Below, one piece after another: positions 43,733-52,436 of a DNA stretch of 64,000 nucleotides. Both the position numbers and the translations under genes were made by a program. The stretch is from assembly GCF_013363975.1 (NCBI RefSeq), contig NZ_JABWGN010000013.1, forward strand, positions 175,636 through 239,635, given 5' to 3'. Numbering within the stretch: position 1 is the stretch's first letter; each line of letters starts with the position of its first letter. The notes beneath the pieces are model-generated. The model saw only the letters and a program-made list of their open reading frames with translations. It had not been told where the DNA came from and searched no databases. The stretch is from Nonomuraea montanisoli (GTDB lineage Bacteria; Actinomycetota; Actinomycetes; Streptosporangiales; Streptosporangiaceae).

Positions 43733-46128
43733 CCAGACGCCTGTCCGTCATCCTCATCGGATTATCCTGCCTGCTCGGCGTGATCACCCCGGCCCGTGCG
43801 GCGACTCCCGAGCTGTCGGCGTACTTCAGCAGGCCGAGCGTCGACGGCACGGTCGACGGTTCCCTGCTGACGCGGTTGCTGGGGCTGATCGACCTGGCCG
43901 AGCAGGGTTCGACCCTGCGCGTGGCGACGTACGTGCTGGAGCTCCGGGTCGTCAAGGACAAGCTCGTGGCGGCGCACGATCGCGGCGTCGACGTACGAGT
44001 GGTGTCCGAGGGGTCCGGTCATGACCCGCTGCTCGACGAGCTGGCCACCGCCGGCGTACCGGTCACGCTCTGCTCGATGGGCTGCAACGGCCCGGACACC
44101 GACATCAACCACCACAAGTTCTTCGTGTTCAGCCGCCTCACGGACGGCAGGACCGACGTGGTCGCGCAGAGCTCGCAGAACCTCAGCGCCGACGACTCCC
44201 TCCACCAGAACATGCTGATCAGCTCGGGCGACGCCGGGCTGGCCGCGGGCTACCGGCAGGTGTTCGACACGCTGGTCTCCCGGGTGCGGACGACCTGGAA
44301 GGCGCCCTTCACCTCCTCCAGCGGCAAGGTCACGGTGTGGATGGAGCCCCGCGACACCGCCTACGACCAGTCCGCCCACGGCGACGCCGACCTGGTCGCG
44401 GCCATGATCAAGGACGTGGGCTGCCCCGGCACGATCCGCGTGGCGCAGTCGCAGTTCGCCACGGACAGGCCGGCCGTCATCGACGCGCTCAAGGCGAAGA
44501 AGCAGCAGGGGTGCGTCGTCCAGGTGCTCGTCGCCGAGGGCAACCAGACGGTCTCGACCGCCCAGGAGCTCGCCAAGGGCGGCATCGTGGTGCACACCTT
44601 CAGGCCCGGCGGCTGCCACTACCCGGCCGGGGACACCTGCGCGCCCGACAACCTGCACTCGAAGATCCTCCTGGTGGACGGGCCGTCGGCGGCGGCGGGC
44701 GGCGCGACGCGGCGCTACGTCTACACCGGCTCCCACAACCTCAACGCCGGCTCGCTGACCGCCTCGGACGACTCCTTCGTCCGGATCGACGACGCGGGGA
44801 TCTACGCGGCGTACGACGCGGACTTCGCCGCGATGCTGGACGAGATGATCAAGTTCGTCCCCTCCGCCTATCCGGACGCCGCGCTCCAGATGGCCGCCAA
44901 CGGCCCCGACGACCAGCGGGCGCCGAGGGCGGCCGCCATGCGCGCCGGCTACACGGCCGTGGCCTGGGAGGACGACCGTGATCGCGCCTCGGTGGACGGC
45001 ACCGAGGTCTACGCGCGCATCTACCACGACGGGCAGCCGGTGACCGGCCCGGTGAAGGTCTCGATGGGCGGGGTCGGGTGCGCGACCGGCTGGAACCACG
45101 TGCAGCCGTCGGCCGGCGTCGACGGCACGGGCAACGCCTACGTCGCCTGGGCCGAGGACGGCGACTGCCGGGGCGAGCACAACATCGCGGTGCGCAGGCT
45201 CTCGCCGTCGGGCACGCTGAGCTCGACGATCTGGGCGAACGACCCGCAGTGGAGCGGCGACCAGACCCGGCCGAGGATCGCGGTCCGGGGCGACGGCGGG
45301 TTCACGGTGGTCTGGGAGGACGCGCCGACCACGACCGTCCGCGCGGCCGGCTACGCCTCGCTGACCTCGCGTGCCTTCGCGCCGGTCCAGGTGGGCGCGG
45401 GCGACCGGCCGGACGTGGCCGTCGACGGCGCCGGCACCGCGACCGTGGTCTGGCAGCAGGCGCCCGACGTGTACGGCAGGCGCGTCTCGGCGACCGGCGC
45501 GACCGTCGCCGGTCCCACGAAGATCAACATCAACGCGGCGACCCAGCACCTGGCCCCCGCGGTGGCGACGACCCCGGCCGGCGACAGCGTCGTCGCCTGG
45601 AGCGACAACGTGGCGGTCACGGGCGGCGACGTGACGACCGTCTGGCGGGTGCGGACACGGGGTCTGACGCCGTCGCTGGGATCGAGGTTCGCGGAGAACC
45701 CCGTCGCGTTCGGGAAGTTCGCGCCGAACACGGTCGCCGACGGCGGCAAGTCGAACACGGTCGCCGACGGCGGCAAGGAGTACCCGCCGCTCTGCGGGAA
45801 GGTGTCGCTGGTCGACAGGTGCGCGGTCCAGGGCTCGCCGTCCGTCGCCGTCGACGACAGTGGACGGTTCGTCGTCGGCTGGACCGAGTCCGACATCTGG
45901 AACGCCGGCCGTTCGTTCGAGGTGTACGCCCGCGGCTTCAACGCCGACGGGACGACGGCCGGCCGGTTCCCCTGCGAGCGCATGAACCCGAACACGGCCG
46001 GCAGCCAGTCGGCCACCGCCGTCGCCGCCGACGCCACCGGCTTCCACCTCTTCTACGCCGAGGACTTCGACGTCAACGGATACAGCGATGTCGTGGCGCG
46101 GACCGGCTTCACCAACACCGGATTCTGA
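43729..46128 (+). CDS. Secreted phospholipase D-like protein
   Basis: A signal peptide (LSVILIGLSCLLGVITPARA) precedes two PLD-type modules (about residues 20-385). The second has the canonical H-x-K-x4-D in LHSKILLVDG followed by YTGSHNLN. The first (NHHKFFVFSRLTDG) keeps the His and Lys but not the normal Asp spacing. The remaining roughly 400 residues are beta-rich repeats (TAVAWEDDR, AYVAWAEDG, FTVVWEDAP, ATVVWQQAP, DSVVAWSDN) that look like a propeller. The product is 799 residues, unusually large. It starts on the stop of the GH20 gene (ATGA). A phosphodiesterase on wall or lipid substrates is possible; its link to amino-sugar uptake is not obvious. Confidence 0.82.
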   Translation: MTRRLSVILIGLSCLLGVITPARAATPELSAYFSRPSVDGTVDGSLLTRLLGLIDLAEQGSTLRVATYVLELRVVKDKLVAAHDRGVDVRVVSEGSGHDPLLDELATAGVPVTLCSMGCNGPDTDINHHKFFVFSRLTDGRTDVVAQSSQNLSADDSLHQNMLISSGDAGLAAGYRQVFDTLVSRVRTTWKAPFTSSSGKVTVWMEPRDTAYDQSAHGDADLVAAMIKDVGCPGTIRVAQSQFATDRPAVIDALKAKKQQGCVVQVLVAEGNQTVSTAQELAKGGIVVHTFRPGGCHYPAGDTCAPDNLHSKILLVDGPSAAAGGATRRYVYTGSHNLNAGSLTASDDSFVRIDDAGIYAAYDADFAAMLDEMIKFVPSAYPDAALQMAANGPDDQRAPRAAAMRAGYTAVAWEDDRDRASVDGTEVYARIYHDGQPVTGPVKVSMGGVGCATGWNHVQPSAGVDGTGNAYVAWAEDGDCRGEHNIAVRRLSPSGTLSSTIWANDPQWSGDQTRPRIAVRGDGGFTVVWEDAPTTTVRAAGYASLTSRAFAPVQVGAGDRPDVAVDGAGTATVVWQQAPDVYGRRVSATGATVAGPTKININAATQHLAPAVATTPAGDSVVAWSDNVAVTGGDVTTVWRVRTRGLTPSLGSRFAENPVAFGKFAPNTVADGGKSNTVADGGKEYPPLCGKVSLVDRCAVQGSPSVAVDDSGRFVVGWTESDIWNAGRSFEVYARGFNADGTTAGRFPCERMNPNTAGSQSATAVAADATGFHLFYAEDFDVNGYSDVVARTGFTNTGF
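45726..45779. repeat. 27-bp tandem duplication in the PLD-like gene
   Basis: Two nearly identical 27-base units (45726-45752, 45753-45779) encode NTVADGGKS-NTVADGGKE in frame, in a loop of the C-terminal repeat region. Confidence 0.85.
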
Positions 46129-46207
46129 GCCGGTCGCCGCCCTCCGCGCCGACCCCTCGCGATCGAGACCCTGCCCCCTCCGGTGCTCCCAGAGAGAAGG
46201 AACCCCT

Positions 46208-47452
46208 GTGCGTCTGCGTATGACATTGGCCGCCGCCCTGGCCGTGACCCTGGCCGGTTGTGGCTCCGGCACCGACACCACCACCAAGTCCGGAAAAATC
46301 ACGATCAGCTACGCGATTTGGGAGAAGAACGACCAAGCCAGCACCCAGAAGATCATCGGCGCCTTCCAGAAGCAGCACCCCGACGTCACGGTCAAGCTGG
46401 AGATCACCCCCTGGGACCAGTACTGGATCAAGCTCCAGACCGCCGCCACCGGCGGCGCGGCCCCCGACGTCTTCTGGATGAACAGCCTCAACGTCCGCCT
46501 GTACGCCAAGGGCGGTGTGCTCGCCCCCATCGAGAACGCCGACGTCAGCGCCTTCCCGCAGGCGATCGTGGACGGCTACCGATACAACGGCAAGCTGTAC
46601 GGCATGCCGCGCGACGTCGGCCTCCCCGTGCTCTGGTACGACAAGGAGCTCTTCGACAAGGCCGGCGTCACGTACCCGACCGCCGACTGGACCTGGGACG
46701 ACCTCAGGGCCGCCGCCAAGAAGCTGACCGACCCGGCCAAGAAGCAGTACGGCCTGCTGGCCCCCATGTGGGACCAGGGCGGCTTCTATCCCACGATCGT
46801 CCAGGCCGGCGGCCACGTCATCTCCGCCGACGGCAAGAGGTCGGGCTTCGACGAGCCCGGCTCCATCCGGGGCCTGGAGTTCTGGACCGACATGATCAAC
46901 AAGGACAAGGTCGCCCCGCCCGCCCAGGCGACCACCGACACCGACCCCGTACAGCTGTTCATGACCGGCAAGTACGGCATGTACTACGGCGGCTCCTGGC
47001 TCGCCACCGCGTTCAAGGCCAACACCGAGCGCGGTGACAAGGTCGACGTGGCGCCCCTGCCCAAGGGGCCGGCGCAGGAGGCCGTCATCCTGCTCGGCCT
47101 GGCCAACGCCGTCTCAGCCAAGAGCGAGCACCCGGTCGAGAGCGCGCAGTTCGCCACGTTCCTCTCCTCCGAGGAGGCCGAGAAGATCCTCAGCGACACC
47201 GGCGGCGCCTCGGTCTCCTCGCGGGCGGGCACCCAGGACGGCTGGTTCGACGCCTTCCCGAACTACCACCTGAAGGAGGCGTTCGACGCCTCGATCCCGC
47301 ACGGCGTGCCGTACCCCGTCTCCCTGAACACCGCCAAGTGGCAGGACGTGCAGAACAAGCTCCTGGCCGAGGCGTGGGCGGGCAAGCGGCCGACCGCGGA
47401 CGCGGCCAGGGAGATCGCCGCGCAGATGAACGAGATCCTGGCCAAGGAGTAG
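46208..47452 (+). CDS. Sugar ABC transporter substrate-binding lipoprotein
   Basis: The 414-residue protein has a lipoprotein signal ending in LAGC (Cys near residue 18) and a family 1 solute-binding fold, with ISYAIWEKNDQASTQKIIGAF, APDVFWMNSLNVRLYAKGGVL and the lobe-2 LFMTGKYGMYYGGSW typical of oligosaccharide receptors. It should bind the sugar outside and pass it to the two permeases encoded next. GTG at 46208 has GAGAAGG upstream. Together with the GH20 enzyme this suggests N-acetylglucosamine oligomers or similar amino sugars, which is inference. Confidence 0.93.
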   Translation: MRLRMTLAAALAVTLAGCGSGTDTTTKSGKITISYAIWEKNDQASTQKIIGAFQKQHPDVTVKLEITPWDQYWIKLQTAATGGAAPDVFWMNSLNVRLYAKGGVLAPIENADVSAFPQAIVDGYRYNGKLYGMPRDVGLPVLWYDKELFDKAGVTYPTADWTWDDLRAAAKKLTDPAKKQYGLLAPMWDQGGFYPTIVQAGGHVISADGKRSGFDEPGSIRGLEFWTDMINKDKVAPPAQATTDTDPVQLFMTGKYGMYYGGSWLATAFKANTERGDKVDVAPLPKGPAQEAVILLGLANAVSAKSEHPVESAQFATFLSSEEAEKILSDTGGASVSSRAGTQDGWFDAFPNYHLKEAFDASIPHGVPYPVSLNTAKWQDVQNKLLAEAWAGKRPTADAAREIAAQMNEILAKE

Positions 47453-47455
47453 CGG

Positions 47456-48385
47456 ATGCTGCTGACCGAGGAACGGGCCGCCGCCAAGGCGGCGGCCCGG
47501 CCCGGGCGGCGGCCGCGCCGCGACTGGCTCTGGGGTTACGGGCTGATCGCGCCCATGGCCCTCGGGCTGGCCGTGTTCTACCTGTGGCCGATCGTCCAGA
47601 CGCTCTACCTGAGCTTCACCGAGTCCGGCGTGTTCGGCGGGCAGACGTGGGTGGGGCTCGACAACTTCGCCGCCCTCTTCGGCGACGAGGAGATGCTCGG
47701 CGCGCTGCGCAACACGCTGCTCTACTCCGTGCTCGTGCTCATCGGGGTGCCGCTGGCGATCGTGATCGCGGCGCTGCTCAACGTGCCGGGGCTGCGCGGG
47801 CTCGGCTTCTTCCGCACGCTGTACTTCCTGCCGGTGGTCACCATGCCCGCGGCCGTCGGCCTGACCTGGCGTTACCTGTACAACGGCGACTTCGGCCTGA
47901 TCAACTACCTGCTCGGCGAGATCGGGATCGACGGGCCCTACTGGGCCTCCGACCCCGAGTTCGCGATCTACGCCATCGCGGTGGTCGGGATCTGGAGCTC
48001 GCTCGGGTACAACGCCGTGCTGTTCCTGGCCGGGCTGCAGGGGATCCCGAAGCACTATTACGAGGCCGCCGCGATCGACGGCGCGGGCAGGACGCGGCAG
48101 TTCTTCCGCATCACGCTGCCGCTGCTCACGCCCACCACGTTCTTCGTCATGGTGATCACGCTGATCAACGCTCTGCAGGTGTTCGACCTGGTCTACCTCA
48201 TGATCGACACCAAGAGCCCGGCGATGGCGGGGAGCCGCACGATCGTCTACCTCTTCTACGAGCAGGGCTTCGTGCAGAACAACCGCGGCTACGCGGCCGC
48301 GATCGCGGTCGTGCTGCTGGTCCTGATCCTCGCGCTGACCGCCCTCCAGTTCAGGCTGCAGAGGCGGTGGGTCCACTATGAGTAG
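47456..48385 (+). CDS. Sugar ABC transporter permease (MalF/LacF-like)
   Basis: This 309-residue membrane protein has six helices, the first LIAPMALGLAVFYLWPIVQTL, and the EAA loop YYEAAAIDGAGRTRQFFRITLPLL. The IDGA element is the site that contacts the ATPase. It begins three bases after the receptor gene and overlaps the next permease gene by eight bases. No ATPase gene follows the second permease, so the importer probably borrows a shared MsiK-type ATPase, as is known for many actinomycete sugar importers. Confidence 0.95.
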   Translation: MLLTEERAAAKAAARPGRRPRRDWLWGYGLIAPMALGLAVFYLWPIVQTLYLSFTESGVFGGQTWVGLDNFAALFGDEEMLGALRNTLLYSVLVLIGVPLAIVIAALLNVPGLRGLGFFRTLYFLPVVTMPAAVGLTWRYLYNGDFGLINYLLGEIGIDGPYWASDPEFAIYAIAVVGIWSSLGYNAVLFLAGLQGIPKHYYEAAAIDGAGRTRQFFRITLPLLTPTTFFVMVITLINALQVFDLVYLMIDTKSPAMAGSRTIVYLFYEQGFVQNNRGYAAAIAVVLLVLILALTALQFRLQRRWVHYE

Positions 48386-49187
48386 GCGCTGGATCGTGTA
48401 CGCGGTCCTGCTCGTCGGCGGGCTGATCATGATCACGCCGTTCGTCTGGCAGCTCGTGGTCTCGCTGCAGACGGTCACCGAGTCGATGCGGGTGCCGCCC
48501 ATGCCGGTCCCCTCCTGGCAGTGGCACAACTTCGCCGACGTGTTCAGGACCGTGCCGCTCGGGCGGCAGTTCCTCAACACCGTGATCGTCACGGTGGCGG
48601 TGACGGCGGGGCAGCTCTTGCTCTGCTCGCTCGCGGCCTTCGCCTTCGCGCGGCTGGAGTTCCCCGGGCGCGGGCCGATCTTCATGCTGTTCCTGGCCGT
48701 GCTGATGGTGCCCGGGGAGCTGTTCCTGCTGCCCCGGTACGAGATCATGCAGGGGCTCGGCTGGCTCAACAGCCTCCAGGCGCTCATCGCCCCCGGGGTC
48801 TTCGGAGCCTTCGGCACGTTCCTGCTGCGGCAGTTCTTCAAGACGCTGCCCAGGGAGCTGGACGAGGCGGCGCGCCTGGACGGCGCCAACCCGCTGCAGA
48901 TCTACTGGTGGATCATGCTGCCGCTGGTGCGGCCCGGGCTGCTGGCGCTCGGGCTGCTGACCGTCATGTGGTCCTGGAGCAGCCTGCTCTGGCCGCTGGT
49001 GGTCAACACCGACCCGGAGATGATGACGCTGTCCGCCGGGCTGGCCTCGCTGCGCGGCCAGTACCTGACCGACTACCCGATCCTCTTCGCCGGGTCCGTC
49101 GTCGCCTCGCTGCCGGTGATCGTTCTTTTCGTGGTCATGCAGCGGCAGCTGATCGCCGGGATCGCGTTCACCGGCTCGAAGGGCTGA
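48378..49187 (+). CDS. Sugar ABC transporter permease (MalG/LacG-like)
   Basis: The 269-residue second permease has six helices and the EAA loop LPRELDEAARLDGANPLQIYWWIMLPLVRPG. It pairs with the preceding permease to form a heterodimeric channel. Its ATG at 48378 overlaps the end of that gene. The operon ends here: no ATP-binding protein gene is found before the nucleotidase gene 45 bases on. Confidence 0.95.
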   Translation: MSRRWIVYAVLLVGGLIMITPFVWQLVVSLQTVTESMRVPPMPVPSWQWHNFADVFRTVPLGRQFLNTVIVTVAVTAGQLLLCSLAAFAFARLEFPGRGPIFMLFLAVLMVPGELFLLPRYEIMQGLGWLNSLQALIAPGVFGAFGTFLLRQFFKTLPRELDEAARLDGANPLQIYWWIMLPLVRPGLLALGLLTVMWSWSSLLWPLVVNTDPEMMTLSAGLASLRGQYLTDYPILFAGSVVASLPVIVLFVVMQRQLIAGIAFTGSKG

Positions 49188-49232
49188 CCCACCAGTCTTT
49201 CCTCCCGTTGTATCCCCTATCGAGGAGTATGT

Positions 49233-50981
49233 GTGCATTCCCGTCTCAAGTGGATCGGCGTCGCCTTAGGCGTCACTCTGGCCACCTCCGCCGCACCGGC
49301 ACTGGCCGCCCCGAAGCCCGTGGACGTGCAGTTGCTGTCCCTCACCGACTTCCACGGCTACATCACCCCGCAGAACAACGCCACCGACGGGACGATCAAG
49401 GATCCGCAGGGGAACACCCTGGTGGTGGGCGGCGCGCCGTACGTGGCGACGCATCTGGACCAGCTCCGGCAAGGCCATGAGAACACGGTCACGTTCTCGG
49501 CCGGCGACAACTTCAGCGGCTGGCCGACCGAGGTGTCCTACCACGCCGACGAGCCCACGATCGAGTTCCTGAACAAGATCAAGGTGGAGTTCACCACGGT
49601 CGGGAACCACGAGCTGGACCGGTCCCTGGAGTTCCTGCGCGACCACATGGGCGAGGGCGAGTGCTTCGGCGAGATCGGGGTCGACAGCTGCTTCGCCGAC
49701 TCCGACGGGCGGCAGTTCCACGGCGCCGACTTCGCCATCTCGACGGCCAACATCACGCGGAAGGGCGACACCCGTCCGGTGCTCCCGCCGTACGTGATCA
49801 AGCGCTTCCAGGGGATCCCCGTCGGGTTCATCAACCTGACCACGCCCACCACGGTGGAGGGCTCCACCTCCTACCAGCCGTCACTGGACAACCTGCCGCT
49901 GGTGGAGACGGCCGACAAGTACGCCGCCATCCTCAAGCGGCGCGGCGTCAGGGCCATCGTCGCCAACGTGCACGAGGGAGGCAAGGCCGGAGAGGACTAC
50001 AACGGCTGCGCCGACCAGAAGAGCGGGCCGATCTGGGACTTCGCCGCCAACGCCTCGCCCGACATCGACGTCATCGTCACGGGCCACTGGCACTGGTACT
50101 TCACCTGCTCGCTCCCCGACCCGGCGGGCAACCCCCGCCCCGTCGTCGAGGCCGCCAACCACGGCCGCCTCATCAACGAGATCAACCTGAAGCTCGACCA
50201 CCGTACCCGCGACGTCATCAGGTCCGAGACCACCGCGGTCAACCACCCCGTGACCCGCGACGTCACCCCCGACCCCGCCATGGTGAAGCTGGTCGACCAC
50301 TGGAACGCCAAGCAGAAGGAGACCTACGCCCAGCCGTACGGGACCATCACCGGCGACCTCACCAGGACCCGCGACGCGACGGGGCAGAGCACGCTCGGCA
50401 ACACCGTGGCCGACGTGGTCTACTTCGACTCGCAGCGAACCGAGGGCGGCAAGGCCGACCTGGCCATGGTGGCCGTCGCCCCGACCAAGGGCTCCAACTC
50501 CCTGCGCGGCGACCTGAGGTTCGCCAAGGGCCCGAACCCCGCCGACAGCGACGGCCAGGTGCTCATGGGCGAGTCGTGGGCGGCGTGGGGTTACGCCAAC
50601 CCGGTGCTCACGGTCTCGGTCAAGGGCTCGCAGATCGAGCAGGCCCTGGAGCAGCAGTGGCAGACGCAGGCCAACGGCACCGTGAAGTTCGCGCCGCTGG
50701 CCGTGTCGAAGAACGTCCGCTTCTCCTACTCCGCGAACCGGCCCGTCGGGGACCGGGTCAACCCCGCCGACGTGATCGTGAACGGGCAGCCGCTCGACAC
50801 CGGCAGGACCTACCGGCTCGCCGCGCTGGCGTACACGCTGCTCGGCGCCGACGGCTACACCGCCTTCGCGGGGTACACCGACGCCGTGCGCGGCGACCGC
50901 GACTACGAGGCCATGCGCGCCTACCTGCGGCAGGGGCCGGTGGCCCCGCCGACCCTGGACCGGGCGGTGCCGCTGACGTAG
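49233..50981 (+). CDS. Secreted 5'-nucleotidase / metallophosphatase
   Basis: A signal peptide (LKWIGVALGVTLATSAAPALA) precedes a calcineurin-like phosphatase domain with the metal motifs SLTDFHGYI, SAGDNFSG, TVGNHELDRS and VTGHWHWYF. The C-terminal 5'-nucleotidase domain (from about residue 365) includes STLGNTVADVVY and YRLAALAYTLLGADGYTAF, the substrate-binding region. At 582 residues it has the usual size for UshA-like enzymes. It should release phosphate and nucleosides outside the cell. GTG at 49233 is used after GAGGAG. It follows the sugar transporter genes but may have its own promoter. Confidence 0.93.
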   Translation: MHSRLKWIGVALGVTLATSAAPALAAPKPVDVQLLSLTDFHGYITPQNNATDGTIKDPQGNTLVVGGAPYVATHLDQLRQGHENTVTFSAGDNFSGWPTEVSYHADEPTIEFLNKIKVEFTTVGNHELDRSLEFLRDHMGEGECFGEIGVDSCFADSDGRQFHGADFAISTANITRKGDTRPVLPPYVIKRFQGIPVGFINLTTPTTVEGSTSYQPSLDNLPLVETADKYAAILKRRGVRAIVANVHEGGKAGEDYNGCADQKSGPIWDFAANASPDIDVIVTGHWHWYFTCSLPDPAGNPRPVVEAANHGRLINEINLKLDHRTRDVIRSETTAVNHPVTRDVTPDPAMVKLVDHWNAKQKETYAQPYGTITGDLTRTRDATGQSTLGNTVADVVYFDSQRTEGGKADLAMVAVAPTKGSNSLRGDLRFAKGPNPADSDGQVLMGESWAAWGYANPVLTVSVKGSQIEQALEQQWQTQANGTVKFAPLAVSKNVRFSYSANRPVGDRVNPADVIVNGQPLDTGRTYRLAALAYTLLGADGYTAFAGYTDAVRGDRDYEAMRAYLRQGPVAPPTLDRAVPLT

Positions 50982-50987
50982 GACCCC

Positions 50988-51017
50988 GGGTGCGGGGGAC
51001 CCGCGTCCCCCGCACCC
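50988..51017 (+). terminator. Strong GC hairpin after the nucleotidase gene
   Basis: GGGTGCGGGGGAC and GTCCCCCGCACCC pair perfectly over 13 bases with a CCGC loop, seven bases after the stop. It probably ends the transcript from the GH20 operon and nucleotidase gene. Confidence 0.8.
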
Positions 51018-51060
51018 CCGCGGGCCCGCCCGGACTGTCTGTGCGGCATGCTGATCGGCC

Positions 51061-51409
51061 GTGCTGCTTCGCCTGGACCGCGCATCCGAACGCGAGCTGG
51101 GTCATGCAGGCGATCAAGGATCTGGTGATGGATCTGGAGGATGCGGGCTGCCGGGAGCCCTATCCGATCCGAGATCGGGATGGGAAGTTCCCCGCCCTCA
51201 TGGAGGAGGTCCTCGCCGAGGCCGGCATCACGCCTGCGCGAGCATGAGCGGTTCTACGACCAGCACCGCGCCCACCAGCCCTGGCCCAAGCAGCCCCGCT
51301 GCGTCCCGCCCCGGACCCGATCCCAGCCCCCGAGCGAATCACCGACCTGAACCTGCGCCGAAGAGATCGGCTCGGCGGAGTTCTCCATGAGTACTCACAT
51401 GCAGTTTGA
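51061..51409 (+). pseudogene. Integrase-core transposase relic (3' part)
   Basis: One frame reads TAHPNASWVMQAIKDLVMDL then IRDRDGKFPALMEEVLAEAGI, which is the DDE-type integrase core with the second Asp (RDRD) in the usual place. It stops at 51247. Another frame gives REHERFYDQHRAHQPW, the tail with the third catalytic region, and the first frame returns for ITDLNLRRRDRLGG and LHEYSHAV before a TGA at 51407-51409. The stretch normally between the first two parts, with the catalytic Glu, is deleted. The 5' half is also absent. It marks the left border of the island and was perhaps once an IS481/IS3-like element. Confidence 0.75.
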
Positions 51410-51456
51410 ACTGCTTGGATGTAGTTCTCGGCAGGCGCAGTCCCGGTGACACGGTG

Positions 51457-51975
51457 TCAGCGTGTGAGATCGATGCCGATAACGCTTCCCCCCGGCTCGA
51501 TGATCTTAATCTCCTGGTCGATGTCCGCAGCGAGCCCGCGCGCCCAGGGGGACCTCAGACCCGTAAGCGTTCCCCTCACACGGGTGACGGTCTGCTTGAC
51601 GTTCGGCGTCGTCGCACCCGCCCGCTCCTCCCCAGGAAAACGGAGAGGCTGTCTGAACAGGCCCTCCAGCATCCCACGCAAGGCGCCGACCAGCGTGGCG
51701 AAGTCGGTCCGCTCGGCAGTGGAGAGCCGGTGTCGCTCCTGCATCTCAAGAGCATCCCGCACCGCGCCGCGCAGGCTCCGCAGCGTGCCGCGGGCGAGGT
51801 CGATCTCCGTGTTGGCAATCTGGACATTGCGTGGCGTCTCGGCGAGCGTTCCGGCTTCAGGGAGTGACACCTCGATCTTCCCTCGCCCTTCGGCTCGAAG
51901 AACCTCCAGAGCGAACGCGCTCAGGTCCTGGCCACCCCCTGCCAGCGTCTCCGGTGACAGATCGTCCAGCCTCAT
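51457..51975 (-). CDS. 172-aa island protein with C-terminal DIxQxI-GGxVIGxD motif
   Basis: I recognise no domain. The protein is soluble and mostly helical in the middle (TEIDLARGTLRSLRGAVRDA, LVGALRGMLEGLF, RVRGTLTGLRSP). It ends in a short strand-prone segment DIDQEIKIIEPGGSVIGID (residues 151-169). The neighbouring membrane protein carries an equivalent segment near its own end; 10 of 19 positions are identical. GGAGG stands about eight bases before the ATG at 51975, and that ATG overlaps the stop of the membrane protein gene. The two are therefore co-translated and probably meet each other, or a third partner, through this motif. Role unknown. Confidence 0.7.
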   Translation of the reverse strand: MRLDDLSPETLAGGGQDLSAFALEVLRAEGRGKIEVSLPEAGTLAETPRNVQIANTEIDLARGTLRSLRGAVRDALEMQERHRLSTAERTDFATLVGALRGMLEGLFRQPLRFPGEERAGATTPNVKQTVTRVRGTLTGLRSPWARGLAADIDQEIKIIEPGGSVIGIDLTR

Positions 51976-52364
51976 CGCGCCTCCGTCCCCTCGACTTCGC
52001 CGGTGCCGTCGTAACCGATGACCTCGCCGCCGTCGGCCACCGTTCCGATTCGCTGCCGGATGTCGCCACCGCCATCGCCTCGCATGCCGATGACGCGCCC
52101 TGCCACCCGCCGTACTCTCTGCGCCACGCTCACTGCCGCAGTCCCGCTTTCGCGCCGGGCTCTCACGATCTCCAATGAGACCCAGAAAACCACCGTCACC
52201 GCCAGTGCAACGGCCAACCCCCAACTCCAAGCGCTCGTCACGAGGTTGGTGAGCACACCCGCCGTGACCCCGCACAGCACAGATCCACCCACGATCAGCC
52301 CGTGTGTCCGCCGCCCATCCACGTCCCCTCCCGACACTCCTTCATCGCTACAACCACTCCCCAT
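51972..52364 (-). CDS. 130-aa two-helix membrane protein of the island
   Basis: After a short polar start there are two hydrophobic helices in tandem (THGLIVGGSVLCGVTAGVLTN and SWGLAVALAVTVVFWVSLEIV, residues about 24-68). A basic stretch (RARRE, RVRRVAGR) follows, then the strand-prone tail RVIGMRGDGGGDIRQRIG and TVADGGEVIGYD (motif residues 101-119), which mirrors the end of the next gene's product. The layout of membrane anchor plus short amyloid-like recruitment motif recalls cell-death effectors, but this is analogy only. The start is uncertain: I use the ATG at 52364, which has GAGGA directly before it; GTG codons further in are possible. It is divergent from the NTPase-like gene, 72 bases apart. 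Confidence 0.65.
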   Translation of the reverse strand: MGSGCSDEGVSGGDVDGRRTHGLIVGGSVLCGVTAGVLTNLVTSAWSWGLAVALAVTVVFWVSLEIVRARRESGTAAVSVAQRVRRVAGRVIGMRGDGGGDIRQRIGTVADGGEVIGYDGTGEVEGTEAR

Positions 52365-52436
52365 TCCTCTGGAACGGTCTATCCACTGCCTGATCTTCGT
52401 CGTATTGTGGCTCCAGGATTCAGGGAAAGAGGTCAC

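Noticed and set aside
43762..46302. 846-residue minus-strand open frame opposite the PLD-like gene
   Set aside because: Valine/arginine/histidine-rich composition and lack of motifs mark it as an antisense shadow; the plus strand has signal peptide and HKD motif.
51061..51409. A functional insertion sequence at the left border of the island
   Set aside because: Only the 3' part of the integrase core remains, in two frames, and I find no terminal inverted repeats.
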